This document shows, in pieces, positions 11,601-22,718 of a stretch of DNA of 64,000 nt; position 1 is the stretch's first letter; each line of letters begins with the position of its first letter. The stretch is from Atherinomorus stipes (Eukaryota; Chordata; Actinopteri; Atheriniformes; Atherinidae): positions 372,001-436,000 of the forward strand of contig JALJCO010001134.1 in NCBI GenBank assembly GCA_023101725.1, written 5' to 3'. The notes beneath the pieces were generated by a model. That model had not been told where the DNA came from and made no database searches. It saw only the letters and a program-made list of their open reading frames with translations. Position numbers and translations under genes: made by a program.

Positions 11601-12559
11601 CAGATGGATGTGTAACTATGATGTGTTTAAGTATGGATCAGATAAAGGGCCTTAAATAAGACTACTGGTTGATGTCTTGTCTTGGATGATTTGTAGTTGT
11701 GATTGCAAGAAGGTGACGAGTGGAATGCAATGACAGTGAGCTGAAAACGGTCACACTTGTCGAGGTTAAACTACACGAATAGCTCTGATTCTGGACAATG
11801 ATGTGTAATGAATGACATGGACATGAACAATGACATGCACCTCTGTATTTATTTAAAGAACCCTTTAAATTACAAATTTTTATTTTTCCAATTATGTTTT
11901 GAGGGTTTAAAGTTCAATATTCATCATTATTTGCTTTTAGATCAGAATTCAAGCTGGTTACACCTTCTATAATGTAAATATTAGGATTAATTTGTTTGTA
12001 TATGACTGTAAATGGGATGTTTATTTGTCTGTTTGTTTTTATCTCAACTTAATCCATTGCGGGTAAGTTATTTGAATCCTGCATCTGTGTGAGATTGAAA
12101 TGGGCATCATTTTCTTTGCAATGAGATATTGAAGTGTTTTAGCTACTTCTTTAAAAAAAAAAAAAAAAAAAAAAAGGGTATTATGGTCCTTAACAGGCAT
12201 AAAATGAAGTAAATAAAGCCTCAAATGAATTCACTTCTTATTGTTTATTTAACATTAACTATGACAAACAGTAAAGGACATGAGAAACTAACTCAACCAG
12301 TTCTGCATAAGAATGAAAAAGGTAGGTCACAGGCGGCTAATCAGATCTATTTGCTTAACTGATCATGAGCAGATTTAGCAGAAAAAAAGCTACAGTTTAG
12401 TTTGATTGCTGGTCTGGAGAATTCAGGTTAGCTCATTACCGAAGAGAAAAGACAACACAATGACTTTAGACTGGACTCGGATTTCACAGCAGCTTTCAGG
12501 TGAGTCTTATCTTTGGGGATGCACACAGCTTTAACTCATGTAGTACATGGCCCCTCCCC
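11601..12559 (+). other. 3' flank / probable 3'UTR of TRIM gene 1
   Basis: Non-coding. An AATAAA at 12212-12217 is the first good polyadenylation signal, about 610 bp after the stop. A pure A run lies at about 12153-12174. No other gene is visible. Confidence 0.4.
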
Positions 12560-12872
12560 CGGTCCCTCAGGTTAGCTGATCAGCTACTCCTGGAGGTGCC
12601 AAGGACACGGCGGATGCTCAGAGGGGACCATAGGAGGGGACAGGGCTCTTTCTGCGGCCGGTCCACAGTTGTGTAATACGCTGCCACTGCAGGTCAGACA
12701 GGCCTCTTCACTATCCAGTTTCAAAGCCCCTCTTAAAACCCACCTCTTTTCTTTGGTATGAGTTGTTTTTCATAAAGTGTATAAATTGTTAAATTGTTTT
12801 GTTTTTATTGTTTTAATGTTACTCCTTCTTTTATTTTCATTATTTTAATCATGGATCTGGTCGGCTGGTCTC
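12560..12872 (+). mobile_element. Probable LINE 3' remnant
   Basis: Around 12675-12765 a plus-strand frame reads CNTLPLQVRQASSLSSF, then KTHLFSLV and a stop. That is the typical ending of fish non-LTR retrotransposon polymerase proteins (LP...R...L..FK..LKTHLF). T-rich non-coding tail sequence follows. The subfamily is unclear. Confidence 0.4.
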
Positions 12873-12876
12873 TTAA

Positions 12877-13770
12877 AGGAATAGTTCACCCTCAGAACGA
12901 TTTAACTTTATTTTCCACTTACCTTCATGGTGAGCAAGACTCTGGAGCACTTTTTTAATATTTCAAATGCAGCTGGAGATCAGGACGACTTCTCGTTTTC
13001 ACCCAACTTTCATATAATGGAGTTCGATTGAGCCCGAGCCAACAAGGTCCTTAGAAGTCCACAAAAACTTGTCAGTATTCCTCCATACTGCTCGTCCAAT
13101 GTAATCCAAGTGTCCTGAGTGGGTAGTGTCCATAATTTACTCAAAACTACGCCATTTAGCATATTTTTAGAGCCTAAATAGAAGCACATCGCATCTCTTG
13201 TGCGCACACCGATGCGCGTTCATGAAACTACGGAAGGCACGGCAGACGAGATCACGCGTTCTCTTTTTCTTTCATTATTTGTTTTAAATCAACATCCAAC
13301 TCCTCTTGTGTTTGTCCCGGTTCGTCTGCAGCTCTGTTGCTCTTAACACAATGTAAACATTGAATTTCTTCTTCTACGCTTGTATTATCGGCAGCGTTGG
13401 CTCTGAACGCCGAGGCTTCCGTAGTTTCGTGGATGCGCAGGTGCGCGCTCTGTGGAGTAATATATTCTTCTTTTTAGGCTCTAAAAATATAGTAAATGTT
13501 GTCGTTTCCAGTAAATTCTGGACACTACCCACTCAGGACACTTGGATTACATTGGACGAGCAGTATGGAGGAATACTGACAAGTTTTTGTGGACTTCTAA
13601 GGACCTTGTTGGCTCGAACTCCATTATATGAAAGTTGAGGGAAAACGAGAAGTCGTCCTGATCGCCGGCTCCATTTGAAATATTAAAAAAGTCTTGAAAA
13701 AAAAGAGTCTTGCTCACCATGAAGGTAAGTGGAAAATAAAGTTAAATCGTTCTGTGGGTGAACTATTCCT
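12877..13770. mobile_element. Fold-back MITE with ~300-bp inverted repeats, TTAA target sites
   Basis: Starts AGGAATAGTTCACCC and ends with its inverse GGTGAACTATTCCT. TTAA lies immediately outside both ends (12873-12876 and 13771-13774). The arms (about 12877-13178 and 13471-13770) are long, near-perfect inverted copies. TTAA duplications are characteristic of piggyBac- and Kolobok-type elements. No transposase is present; frames read through the arms are not genes. A single related arm lies at 20700-20935. Confidence 0.75.
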
Positions 13771-13799
13771 TTAACGAAACGGATAAAATCTTTTCTACC

Positions 13800-14615
13800 C
13801 AGAGACAAGGTACAGGGGCGGTATCTTGTCAGTACGGTCCCAGCAGGTCACATTGAAGACCTGCACACATTTGGATTTATGATAACTGGGTTCCTGCTGA
13901 CTGGATCTGTCGGGTACCTGGTTTATCAGGAAATTCTGAAGATGGCGGCAGCTGTTGGCAGGCTGTCGTTCGAGCCGTCACTCCGAGCCATCGACACTCA
14001 GATTCAAACTTTGTGCGGGTTGACTTGCGAGCTGGATGCCCTGTGGGGCAAACTGGGGACGATGTCTGACAGCACAAAGGATGCTGGGTACCACCTGGAG
14101 CAGTTGGAGGCCCAGATTGGGGGTAATTAACACAAATTTGGCTGGAAATTTGGAACGCCATTGTGAGACCCGCTGAGACTGAAGGCAGGCAGGAAACAAG
14201 TGCCTGCCTGACCCAAACAATCCAAGAAACCGTCAAAGTGAAGCTCTGCAACCCCCCCCCCCACCCCCCTCCTTCACGGGAACAGTGGGATCCTCTGGCT
14301 TCAGCCAAGGCCGTCTTATCATCATACGGACTGTGCGCTCGCTGTCTCTCGCTTACGCACACACATCCACTGCCCTGCTGGTCTTTACTCATCTCCTTCC
14401 ACCAGGAATCGGTGGAAGATGGCAGGAAACGCTTCGTAGCTGCATCCCCTCCCTCACCGGGGCAAACAGGTGCCCTGCTCATGTGGCTGCACCCGCAGTC
14501 TGCCTGGTTCTGTTTGTATTGTGTCTACTGTCTGTATAATTTTGGACAGGTTGTACTGAAAACTAAATTTCATTGCACTGGGACGCCGGTACAATGACAA
14601 AGTCTTCTGAATACG
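13800..14615 (+). mobile_element. Unclassified repeat with a short coiled-coil-like ORF
   Basis: An ATG frame at 13879-14130 encodes 83 residues: a hydrophobic N-terminus (LLTGSVGYLVYQEIL), then an alpha-helical, heptad-like part (LCGLTCELDALWGKLGTMSD). A diverged copy of 14025-14230 lies at 25690-25890. The 3' end (AAATTTCATTGCAC...ACAATGACAAAG) resembles a retroposon tail. I do not recognise the class. Confidence 0.35.
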
Positions 14616-14619
14616 GAAT

Positions 14620-15085
14620 CTCTTATTTTTACCTGATTTTATGTTTTTATATTTTTAATGTTTTAGCTTCTTTGTTGTTCAGCACTTTGTTCAGTGAAGG
14701 CTGTAGCTATAGAAATAAAGCTGGCTTGGCATGTCATGTGCACATACACAAAAATGAGGGAAATTCAACTTTCAGGTGACATTTACAGAGAATATCAAAT
14801 TTCTGATACACATTTAGGCCATTTAAGTGGAATCATGCAATGATATTTCCTTCATCTCAATTTATCAGAACAGTATCCACCAACGGTGGTGGGGAAACTA
14901 CCAAAGGCAAAGCTACAGTAGAAGTTGTGAATGTGCCCGAAGAGGGTTTCTAGAGAATTTCTCAAACTAGCCAGAAATGATTCAATGCAGTATTTCAGTT
15001 GTTGAGTAATCAAAGCAAGGATTAGTTTTTCTGCATCATGAAGCTGAAGGGTCTCATTGGAGTAAAATATGCAGTATTGCGATGG
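14620..15085. other. No feature recognised
   Basis: AT-rich non-coding sequence with no identifiable element. Confidence 0.3.
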
Positions 15086-15089
15086 TTAA

Positions 15090-15839
15090 AGGAGTGATGA
15101 CATAGCAGTAAAAACTAGTTTATGTTGTTGGCATTACTGCATATGTAAATACTTCCCCCCACCCCCCCAAAAAAACCAGCATTCTTTACAGCGGGGTATT
15201 GTTTTGAAACGCCAGACCTCACTTCCTCAGTAATACAGTTGGGTGTGCTAATGATATGCAGCTTTACCCAGAGACCAAGTTAACTTCATTTTGATTGGCT
15301 ACACCTTATTTGTCTAAAACCTTATTTAGAGAAAGTATGTCAAGCTGCCCTAGCGGTCGGACTTTGCTAAAGGCTATCTGTTAGCATCGTGGGCATTTCA
15401 GACAGTGAGCTGCGTTTATCAGACAAGACGGCATTTAGAAAATAAACAAACTTACAGGTAATGACAAGGTTGTGGCCCCCTCCCCTCAGTGTTGCTGCAG
15501 AAGTTTGCTTTTAAATCCATTTGTTTAACAACCCAGACCTGACTGCTTAGCAGTCACTCCTGCACTCATAGTTGAATCAGACAGGGAGGGGACGGGGGGC
15601 GCTGTTTACTTGATAGTGTGCTCTTATTGGAGAAATTAAATTACGTAGAATGATAGAACTACGTAGAATGATAGCCTGCTGTCTGATTCAACTGTTTCTG
15701 AGCAGAGAGACAAAGCTGACAGACCATAAACAGGAACTTTGATTCTCACTCTGGACATTCACATGGCCTCATCAGTGCACAACAGATCATATTATACACC
15801 CAAAACCCCAGAAAAGTGAAATTTGATGTCATGGAACCT
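15090..15839. mobile_element. TTAA-flanked non-autonomous element
   Basis: TTAA at 15086-15089 and 15840-15843 bracket the element, which begins AGGAGTGATGACAT and ends ATGTCATGGAACCT. Internal inverted words (GTTGAATCAGACAGG near 15573 and CTGTCTGATTCAAC near 15677) add to the fold-back pattern. No transposase is seen. Confidence 0.5.
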
Positions 15840-15952
15840 TTAAGGTTGGAATAAACAGAATCCACTGGTGCTGGTTTATCTCCTGCAGTACCAGTAAATG
15901 GCCATTAGATAGAAGCAAAAGACCATGCGTGAAATCAAAGAAACTGGTTTAA

Positions 15953-16414
15953 AGTATCTTTTTTTGTTTCAACTTGGACCTTATCTCTAGGAATATATTT
16001 AGATTAGTCTCCATCTACGTATATCCATGTAATGGAAGTGAAGGGGGCAGCATGAATGGGCCTCTCTATAAGGCATTATCTGCAGCAAAACTCCTTAAAT
16101 CACCAATACTTTAAGACAAATGATTGAACAAATGAGTACTGTTGTCCTGTGAGTTCAGAGTTTTGTGGATTGTGGTTTGTTTTGTCTGGCTAGCTAGCTG
16201 CTCTTGCGGCCCCTATGCTGCTACGGCACGTGTCAGTGGGTTTGTACGGCGAGTATGGAGAATGCCCCCAATAACTAACATAAAGCTAAATAGTACTTGT
16301 TCGACGTAATATCGTCCAAAGGAGTCAAAGTGATGCAAAAATTTTACTGGTGAGTAAATACATGTATGAACTCCTAGAAAAAAGGTCCAGGGGAAAAAAA
16401 AAGAAAGTTATCCT
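15953..16414. mobile_element. TTAA-flanked fold-back element, truncated relative of 58991-59731
   Basis: TTAA flanks both ends (15949-15952 and 16415-16418). The ends are inverted copies containing CTTGGACCTTATCTCTAGGA and TCCTAGAAAAAAGGTCCAG. The word AAGGCATTATCTGC is shared with the element at 58991. A lone right end of the same type ends near 50310. Confidence 0.55.
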
Positions 16415-16419
16415 TTAAG

Positions 16420-17165
16420 TTATATGGGCCCCATATATGAAAACCCACACAGGTGGGGCCACCATGGAAACCGTGGACAATTCCACTTGGGTCCCTCATA
16501 TGCAGCCAAAACTGAACCCTTATGGCCCCCACATGGACATGCTGGCTGGGCAAAAATGGCCAAATAAGGTGTGATAGGTAGACAACAAAGGAGTTTAGAA
16601 GCAGGATCTATGAACTTTGTCTCACGACGAGTGTGTGGAACACATTGTGACCTACACATTTTTACATATTTCACTACACATATTTCATTAGTTTTTTAAA
16701 AGTATTTTCATAATCATAAAATATGTGAACAGATTTCATATTAGTTTACAGGATATATATGCCATCATTTTTTGCTGTGAATATATAGATTATAAATCCA
16801 TTTGTGAGCAATTATCTTTTATTCTGTTAGTATTGTGGGAAGTTGTCATGGAATCCTGCAGGACATGTCAGGCCAAGACAGGAGCTATTTTTAATTTATT
16901 CTTTTTTTTTGAAAGACATGTTTTTCAAGCAACAACAGGCTGTGCTTCAGTTGGAAGTCCTTAAAATCTTTTCCACTGGCAAAATACAAAAACTGCAACT
17001 GTGTTATCTTTTCCTGGAGAAAGAAAAAAAAAGTTAAATCCAACTACGTTTGTAAATTTGGAGCTAAATCATGTGGGTTAACAGTCAGTATTTTAAGTGA
17101 GTAACACATTGTTAATGTGTAGATTACAGGTGAAATAATCTGTGCTCCATTTCCTGGAATAAACA
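16420..17165. repeat. Degenerate GGGCCCCATAT-type repeat, then unassigned sequence
   Basis: 16425-16560 has short degenerate words such as ATGGGCCCCATAT, GGTGGGGCC and GGCCCCCACATG, typical of a decayed GC-palindromic element. 16640-17165 is AT-rich. 16910-16985 is similar to 22280-22345 upstream of TRIM gene 3, showing that flanks were duplicated with the genes. Confidence 0.35.
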
Positions 17166-17370
17166 AACTCCTCCCTTCAGCACTGAGTTCAGCTCTGACT
17201 GCGTATTTCCTGGTTCCTCCTCTTTCTCTGATCCAACAGCTTATGGATCGCTGTAATCTCACCTGACAAGCCAGACTACTGAAGATCAGTGTGTAGAAGT
17301 TGAACATTAACTTAAGTTTCATTTCTGTGGAAGTAGATAAACTGTTGACACACTGTAGCCAAAAGACGAA
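17166..17370 (+). promoter_or_regulatory. Conserved 5' leader/promoter block of TRIM gene 2
   Basis: Same block as before gene 1: CTCCTCCCTTCAGCAC, GTTCAGCTCTGAC, TATTTCCTGGTTCCTCCTC (about 165 bp before the ATG) and GAAGATCAGTGTG. Confidence 0.45.
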
Positions 17371-18988
17371 ATGGCGCAGCAAAGAAATCAGCTGGATTCC
17401 GAAAAATTCTCTTGTTGCATCTGTCTGGATCTACTGAAGGATCCGGTGACTATTCCCTGTGGACACAGCTACTGTATGGACTGTATTAAATCCCACTGGG
17501 ATGGAGAGGATCAGAGGGGAATCCACAGCTGTCCTCAGTGCAGGAAAACCTTCAAACCGAGACCTGTCCTGGAGAAAAACATCATGTTAGCAGAGTTAGT
17601 GGAGGATCTGAAGAAGACTGGACTCCAAGCTGCTCCAGCTGATCACTGCTATGCTGGACCTGAAGATGTGGCCTGTGATGTCTGCACTGGGAGGAAGATG
17701 AAAGCCAGCAAGTCCTGTCTGGTCTGTTTGGTGTCTTACTGTGAGAATCACCTCCAACCTCATTATGACGTGGCTCAGTTTAAGAGACACAAGCTGGTGG
17801 AGCCCTCCAAGAACCTCCAGCAGCTCATCTGCTCTCGTCATGATGAGGTGATGAAGATTTTAGAAGATCAATATGAGAAAATGTCCAAAGCAGCAGAAAG
17901 AGCTGAGAAGCAGAAGGAGCTGGAGGTGAGTCGACAACAAATCCAGCAGAGAATCCAGGACGGAGAGAAAGATGTGAAGCTGCTTCAACAGGAGGTGGAG
18001 GCCATCAATGGCTCCGCTGATAAAGCAGTGGAGGACAGTGAGAAGATCTTCACTCAGCTGATCCGTCTCATCCAGAAAAGAAGCTCTGATGTGAAGCAGC
18101 AGATCAGATCCCAGCAGGAAACTGAAGTGAGTCGAGTCAAAGAGCTTCAGGAGAAGCTGGAGCAGGAGATCACTGAGCTGAAGAGGAAAGACGGCGAGCT
18201 GGAGCAGCTCTCACACACAGAGGATCACAACCAGTTTCTACACAACTACCCCTCACTGTCAGCACTCAGTGAGTCTACACACTCATCCAGCATCAATATC
18301 CGTCCTCTCACATACTTTGAGGATGTGACAGCAGCTGTGGCAGAGACCAAAAATTTACTACTAGATATCCTGACAGCGGAATGGACAAACACCTCACTGA
18401 TGATCCCTGAAGTGGATGTTTTACTGTCTGAACCAGAACCAAAGATCAGAACTGACTTCTTGAAATATTCACGAGAAATCACACTGGATCCAAACACAGC
18501 ACATCCATGTTTGTTATTATCTGAGGGGAACAGAAAAGCTACATTAATGACTAAACAACAGTCTTATTCTAGTCATCCAGACAGATTCACGTTTTATGAT
18601 CAGGTTCTGAGCAAAGAGAGTCTGACTGGTCGTTGTTACTGGGAGGTGGAGTGGAGAGATGGAGGAGTTTATGTAGCAGTCGCCTACAATGACATCAGCA
18701 GAGACGGGACCTCAGATGAGTGTGGGTTTGGATTCAACAACAAATCCTGGGCATTAAGTTGCAACAAGAAGAATTACACAGTTTTACTTAACGGTGTAAA
18801 AACTCCCGTCTCAGGTCCTGGTTCCTCCAGAGTAGGGAGTGTATCTGGATCACAGAGCAGGTATTCTGTCTTTCTACAGCGTCTCTGAAACCATGACTCT
18901 CCTCCACAGAGTCCAGACCACATTCACTCAGCCGCTCTATGCTGGACTCCGGCTGTTTGATGATGGAGACACTGCTATGCTGATATAA
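17371..18988 (+). pseudogene. TRIM gene 2: lacks B-box 2, frameshifted in SPRY
   Basis: The ATG (MAQQRNQ) leads into an intact C3HC4 RING and B-box 1 nearly identical to the other loci. After KI (residue ~163), where the others have the zinc ligands of B-box 2, a short unrelated segment (LEDQYEKMSK) replaces 26 residues, a net in-frame loss of 48 bp. The coiled coil and PRY continue normally. Near 18835 this copy has GTAGGGAGTG where its relatives have GTAGGAGTG. This one-base gain ends the frame at 18888 after ~17 aberrant residues and removes the last ~33. Sequence similarity continues past the frameshift to a stop at 18986-18988. The PRY-SPRY core is closest to gene 3. A pseudogene is likeliest, though a truncated RING protein could still be made. 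Confidence 0.8.
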
Positions 18989-19284
18989 ATCAAATGAAGA
19001 ATTATGGATGCAGGAGGCATTGTGATGTTTTGTTCTGTCATAAAAATGTGAGAGATCATCACTGAATTTAACTCTGATTCACGGGTTTTTGAAATTTACT
19101 CTTTAAACATAGTGAAGTCTGTTGCTGTTTATAACTTAAAATTGTGGTGAAGCAGAGCTGGATCAGACGAGCAGATTTATCACAGGGATTTTATTTTAAC
19201 CTGGAAAAGTGTGTCAGACAATCAAATCATACTGTATGCATGTAAATCATATATGCTGTGAATCATGTTTTTAAAATAATAACG
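18989..19284. other. 3' flank of TRIM gene 2
   Basis: The first ~60 bp (ATGGATGCAGGAGGC... and TGATGTTTTGTTC) match the flank of gene 3 at about 24372-24410, supporting a common duplication origin. Nothing else is seen. Confidence 0.4.
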
Positions 19285-19655
19285 AGGGATTGACCGTTAC
19301 AGATTGTTTAGGGGCAATACTGATATTTTCTCATCAGTCAATGGCCGATACAGTCTGCTGATATTTGGGGCCGATACTGTACAAATGACTCCCAAATTGA
19401 TATGATGAAGGATACAATGAAAAGTAAATTTACAACTCTTTTAATATAAAAAAAAGAAACTGTGTAAACAATATTAAATAGAAACATTAAACTTAGTAGT
19501 AGTATATATATGTGTATATATAATATATGAAAGTCTGTAAATTATGCAGAATGGGGGTATCGGCCAACACATCCAACGTATCGGTCAATGCCAATACCAG
19601 CAAAAAAATGGAAATATCTGCCTAAAATATCAGCCGACCGATGTATCGGTCTATC
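19285..19655. mobile_element. MITE copy, 'ATCGGCC' family B
   Basis: Left end AGGGATTGACCGTTACA and right end TGTATCGGTCTATCTTTA are inverted counterparts. The interior contains GATATTTGGGGCCGATACTG and ATGAAGGATACAATGAAAAG, shared with the copies at 4470, 57855 and 63700. Confidence 0.6.
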
Positions 19656-19659
19656 TTTA

Positions 19660-20699
19660 ACAAAAACAATGATTTTTGTGTTCAGTATATTTTAAGTTTA
19701 CCTGATTATGATGAATGAATGTTAATGCAGTGTTCACAAATGATTGGACTAAAATTTAACTCTAGATTCCGAAACATATTTGTTAATTAAATAATATTAT
19801 CATACACTACTTTATGTGTAAATCTATATATGAAGGTATATTTACATTTTTTACATGAAATGTTGAAATGATTAAACTTAAAACCATTTAAAAAAAATTA
19901 TGCCCCAGTCATTTTTGCAACAGATAAATGAACAGTGTATAATCTATAAAGAGGAAGATGTTTCAAGTATGAGCCACTCTTCAGGGAAACTCATCCTTTC
20001 ATCAAAAACTAACCTCAGTGTTTGATTACAGAAACATCTCAGAATAAGTCGATACTCATCACTCAGCTTCCAAAAGGGGTCAGTGCCTGTCATGTGCATG
20101 AAATAGCCATCGGAGCAGGTCAATATTCTCTCAGAACAAGTCCTCGGATCTCTTTTTGTCTAGAAAAGTGAGTTGCAGGTTTCAACTGTCAGATTGTCGA
20201 GGTCTGATGTTAAGGAGCTACTTAAGCTGCAGTGATCCTGTCTTTCTTTATTTTTCTTCATTTAACAGTATGGAGAAGGCGACAGAGAAGAATATAAACT
20301 CTAAATACTGGAAAAAATCTCTAGTAGAATCCAAATCAGGACGGGTGGTCATCTATCTTGAACAGCAGGGGGCTGAGGGGCAGGAAACAAGGGTCAACGG
20401 GAACCAACGTCATGTATCTAGAGAGGAGAGAGTAAAGTGCATCATGGGATGACCCAAGTCTGCGGCAGCATGACCTAAAGGACGATTAAGGGCCTCCCAA
20501 GCTACCTGAAGGTCGAGAGGGGCCACTTCCTGAACCCAAACTAGGAGCTGGTTCCACAGAGAGGGGTCTAAAACTGATGAAGGTTCTGCCTCCTATTCAA
20601 CTTTAGACAGTCTTTGAACCAAAAGTCATCCACAAGTCTGACAGCAAGTGTGCTGTTCAGAAAATATTACAGAGACCTGAACATCCACAGAGTGATGTG
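19660..20699. other. No gene recognised
   Basis: AT-rich to about 20130. 20455-20640 resembles a widely seen fish retroposon remnant, but the class is uncertain. The frame at 20156-20452 has no recognisable similarity. Confidence 0.25.
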
Positions 20700-20935
20700 C
20701 CTTCATTTTCTACTCACACTCATGCTGAGAAAGACTCTGGAGCACTTTTTTTAACATCTCAAATGCAGCCGGAGATCCGGGAAGGTTTTCATTATCCGCC
20801 GACTTTCATATAATGACGCTCACCGGTGCCTGAAACAAAAAGGTCCATAAAAGTCCACAAATACTTGGCGATATTCCTCCATACTGCTCGTTCAATGTAA
20901 TCCAAGTGTTTCTGAGTGGGTAGCGTCCATAAGAC
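20700..20935. mobile_element. Single arm of the 12877-13770 TTAA element family
   Basis: Matches the left arm of the 12877 element in order: AGACTCTGGAGCAC, CTCAAATGCAGCCGGAGATC, CTTTCATATAATG, GTCCACAAA, ATTCCTCCATACTGCTCG, then CAATGTAATCCAAGTG. Only one arm is present. Confidence 0.6.
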
Positions 20936-20939
20936 CATT

Positions 20940-22524
20940 CTTTAAGATCCAACCCTGATAGAAAAAAGTGGTCGGCATGTGCTTCCTGTTTTCACATGTG
21001 GAACACATGGGATCCACATTTGCATGAAACACGACTATACACATTGTCACATGTGGATCACATGACAATATTCCAAAACCACATATTATGTGAACCATGT
21101 CTGCAGGAACATGTGAACCAGAGGTGGTTCTAGGATGGGAGGTTTAGGGGTGCTGAGAGCTGCCCAGCCAGGCAAGATAAATTTCATTGTTTTGTACAGT
21201 TTAACACAACTTCATTCCCACATTTGTGAAGGATCAGTAAAATTTGTTAAAGTCTGTGACTGATTGTCCGGAAAGAAGCAGTGACAGAAGCTGATTTCCA
21301 GCATGTTGCTGCCTTGTTCCAAAGGTGAACCAGATCCACCAAAACCCACTTTTTCCTCCTTATTTACAAAGTTTCTGATCATTTTCAAAACTCAGATTTA
21401 AGTTTTCATCATCCTGCATCCAGAAACAAAGTTATTACTGCTGCTATTTGGAAATCTAAATTCAGCTTTTATCTGGATGAAACCAGATCGGCGGTGAACA
21501 AGATCCATCACAACCCCATTTATCCTCCTTATTTACACAGATTCTGACAGTTTCCCAAACTTATATTCAGAATATTTATAATAAAAACAAAGTTCGGCTA
21601 TTACTGCTGCTATTTGAAATATGCAAGGTGGGCGGGATCAAACTGTCTCCTACTTACAGGAGAGCTACAGTGAGCTAACAGGTTCTGTGTAAATGGTACA
21701 TTTACACACGTATTTATGGTACATAAATGGTACATTTACACACAATGGATATTTATGCCTACGTGCAGCTTTGCTTTAGAACAACTACATACAGAAACTG
21801 TGGGAAAAGGGAGAAAGATCTTTTATACTGGCTTTGTCATCTGTAATCCCACCTAATGACCACTAGGTGGTAGCAACAGACTGTTAAATCAATATAAAAG
21901 TCCCAGGTTCTGCAATACAAGGAAATGTTTTTATTTTTATTTAAGTCACACAGAAAGACAGAAAATAGCTTAAAAACAATATTAATTTTGTATAAACAGA
22001 TGTACATTAAAATCTTTTGTTAACCCTGATGTTCAGTTATATAGAATAAAACTGTTACTCTGCCATTTATTTATAAAAGTGGATGAAATTTTACCAAATG
22101 TCCATCACAGTTTTAGAATATTTTTCTTTAATTTTGGTTCAGCACATTTTTATAACACCAACTGGATTAAAATAGGAAAACATTTTTTGGTTTGTTTGGG
22201 TATGACACAGCAGGACATGTTGGGGCAGGACAGGAAAAGACTAATAAAAGATCTCCTGCCTGGAACAAGATCACATTTTTTTAAAGAAATGTTTTTCATG
22301 CTACAACAGGCTGTGCATCACCTACAAGTCTTTAAAATCTGTTTTGTTAAATGAAAATAGGGAAAAGTGGAAAGGTATCATTTTCTGGAGAAAGAAAACA
22401 AATAAAATCAGACAGAATTAAGATCTTAAATGTGTGGGTTAAACTTTAATATTTAAACTTACGTGTCGTTTATGTTTAGACTACAGGTGAAATCATCTGT
22501 TTCACCTCCTGGAATGAAATAATC
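20940..22524. other. Repeat-like and unassigned sequence before TRIM gene 3
   Basis: 20980-21075 contains repeated CACATGTGGA / ACATGTGGATCACATG palindromic words. The rest has no recognisable feature except the duplicated flank at 22280-22345. Confidence 0.3.
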
Positions 22525-22718
22525 TCTTTTTCTTCAGCAGAGTTCAGCTCTGACATGTTATATCTCCTCCTCTTTCACTGATCCAATAGTTTAGGGACCC
22601 GCGTACCCTCTGGGCAAACAGAGAGCTGACAAATCAGATTACCAAGTGTGAAAGTTGGGTTTGTTTTTCTAAGTTTCATTTCTGTGAAATGAGACAGTGA
22701 CTGCTGTCGAGAGGTAAA
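22525..22718 (+). promoter_or_regulatory. Conserved 5' leader/promoter block of TRIM gene 3
   Basis: Shares GAGTTCAGCTCTGAC, CTCCTCCTCTTTCACTGATC and the ATG-proximal GAGAGGTAAA with genes 1 and 2. The TTTCCTGGTTC core is degraded here (ATATCTCCTCC). Confidence 0.4.

Noticed and set aside
13360..13638. 92-residue open frame
   Set aside because: It lies in the spacer and right arm of a fold-back MITE, and its C-terminal half is repeated on the opposite strand in the left arm.
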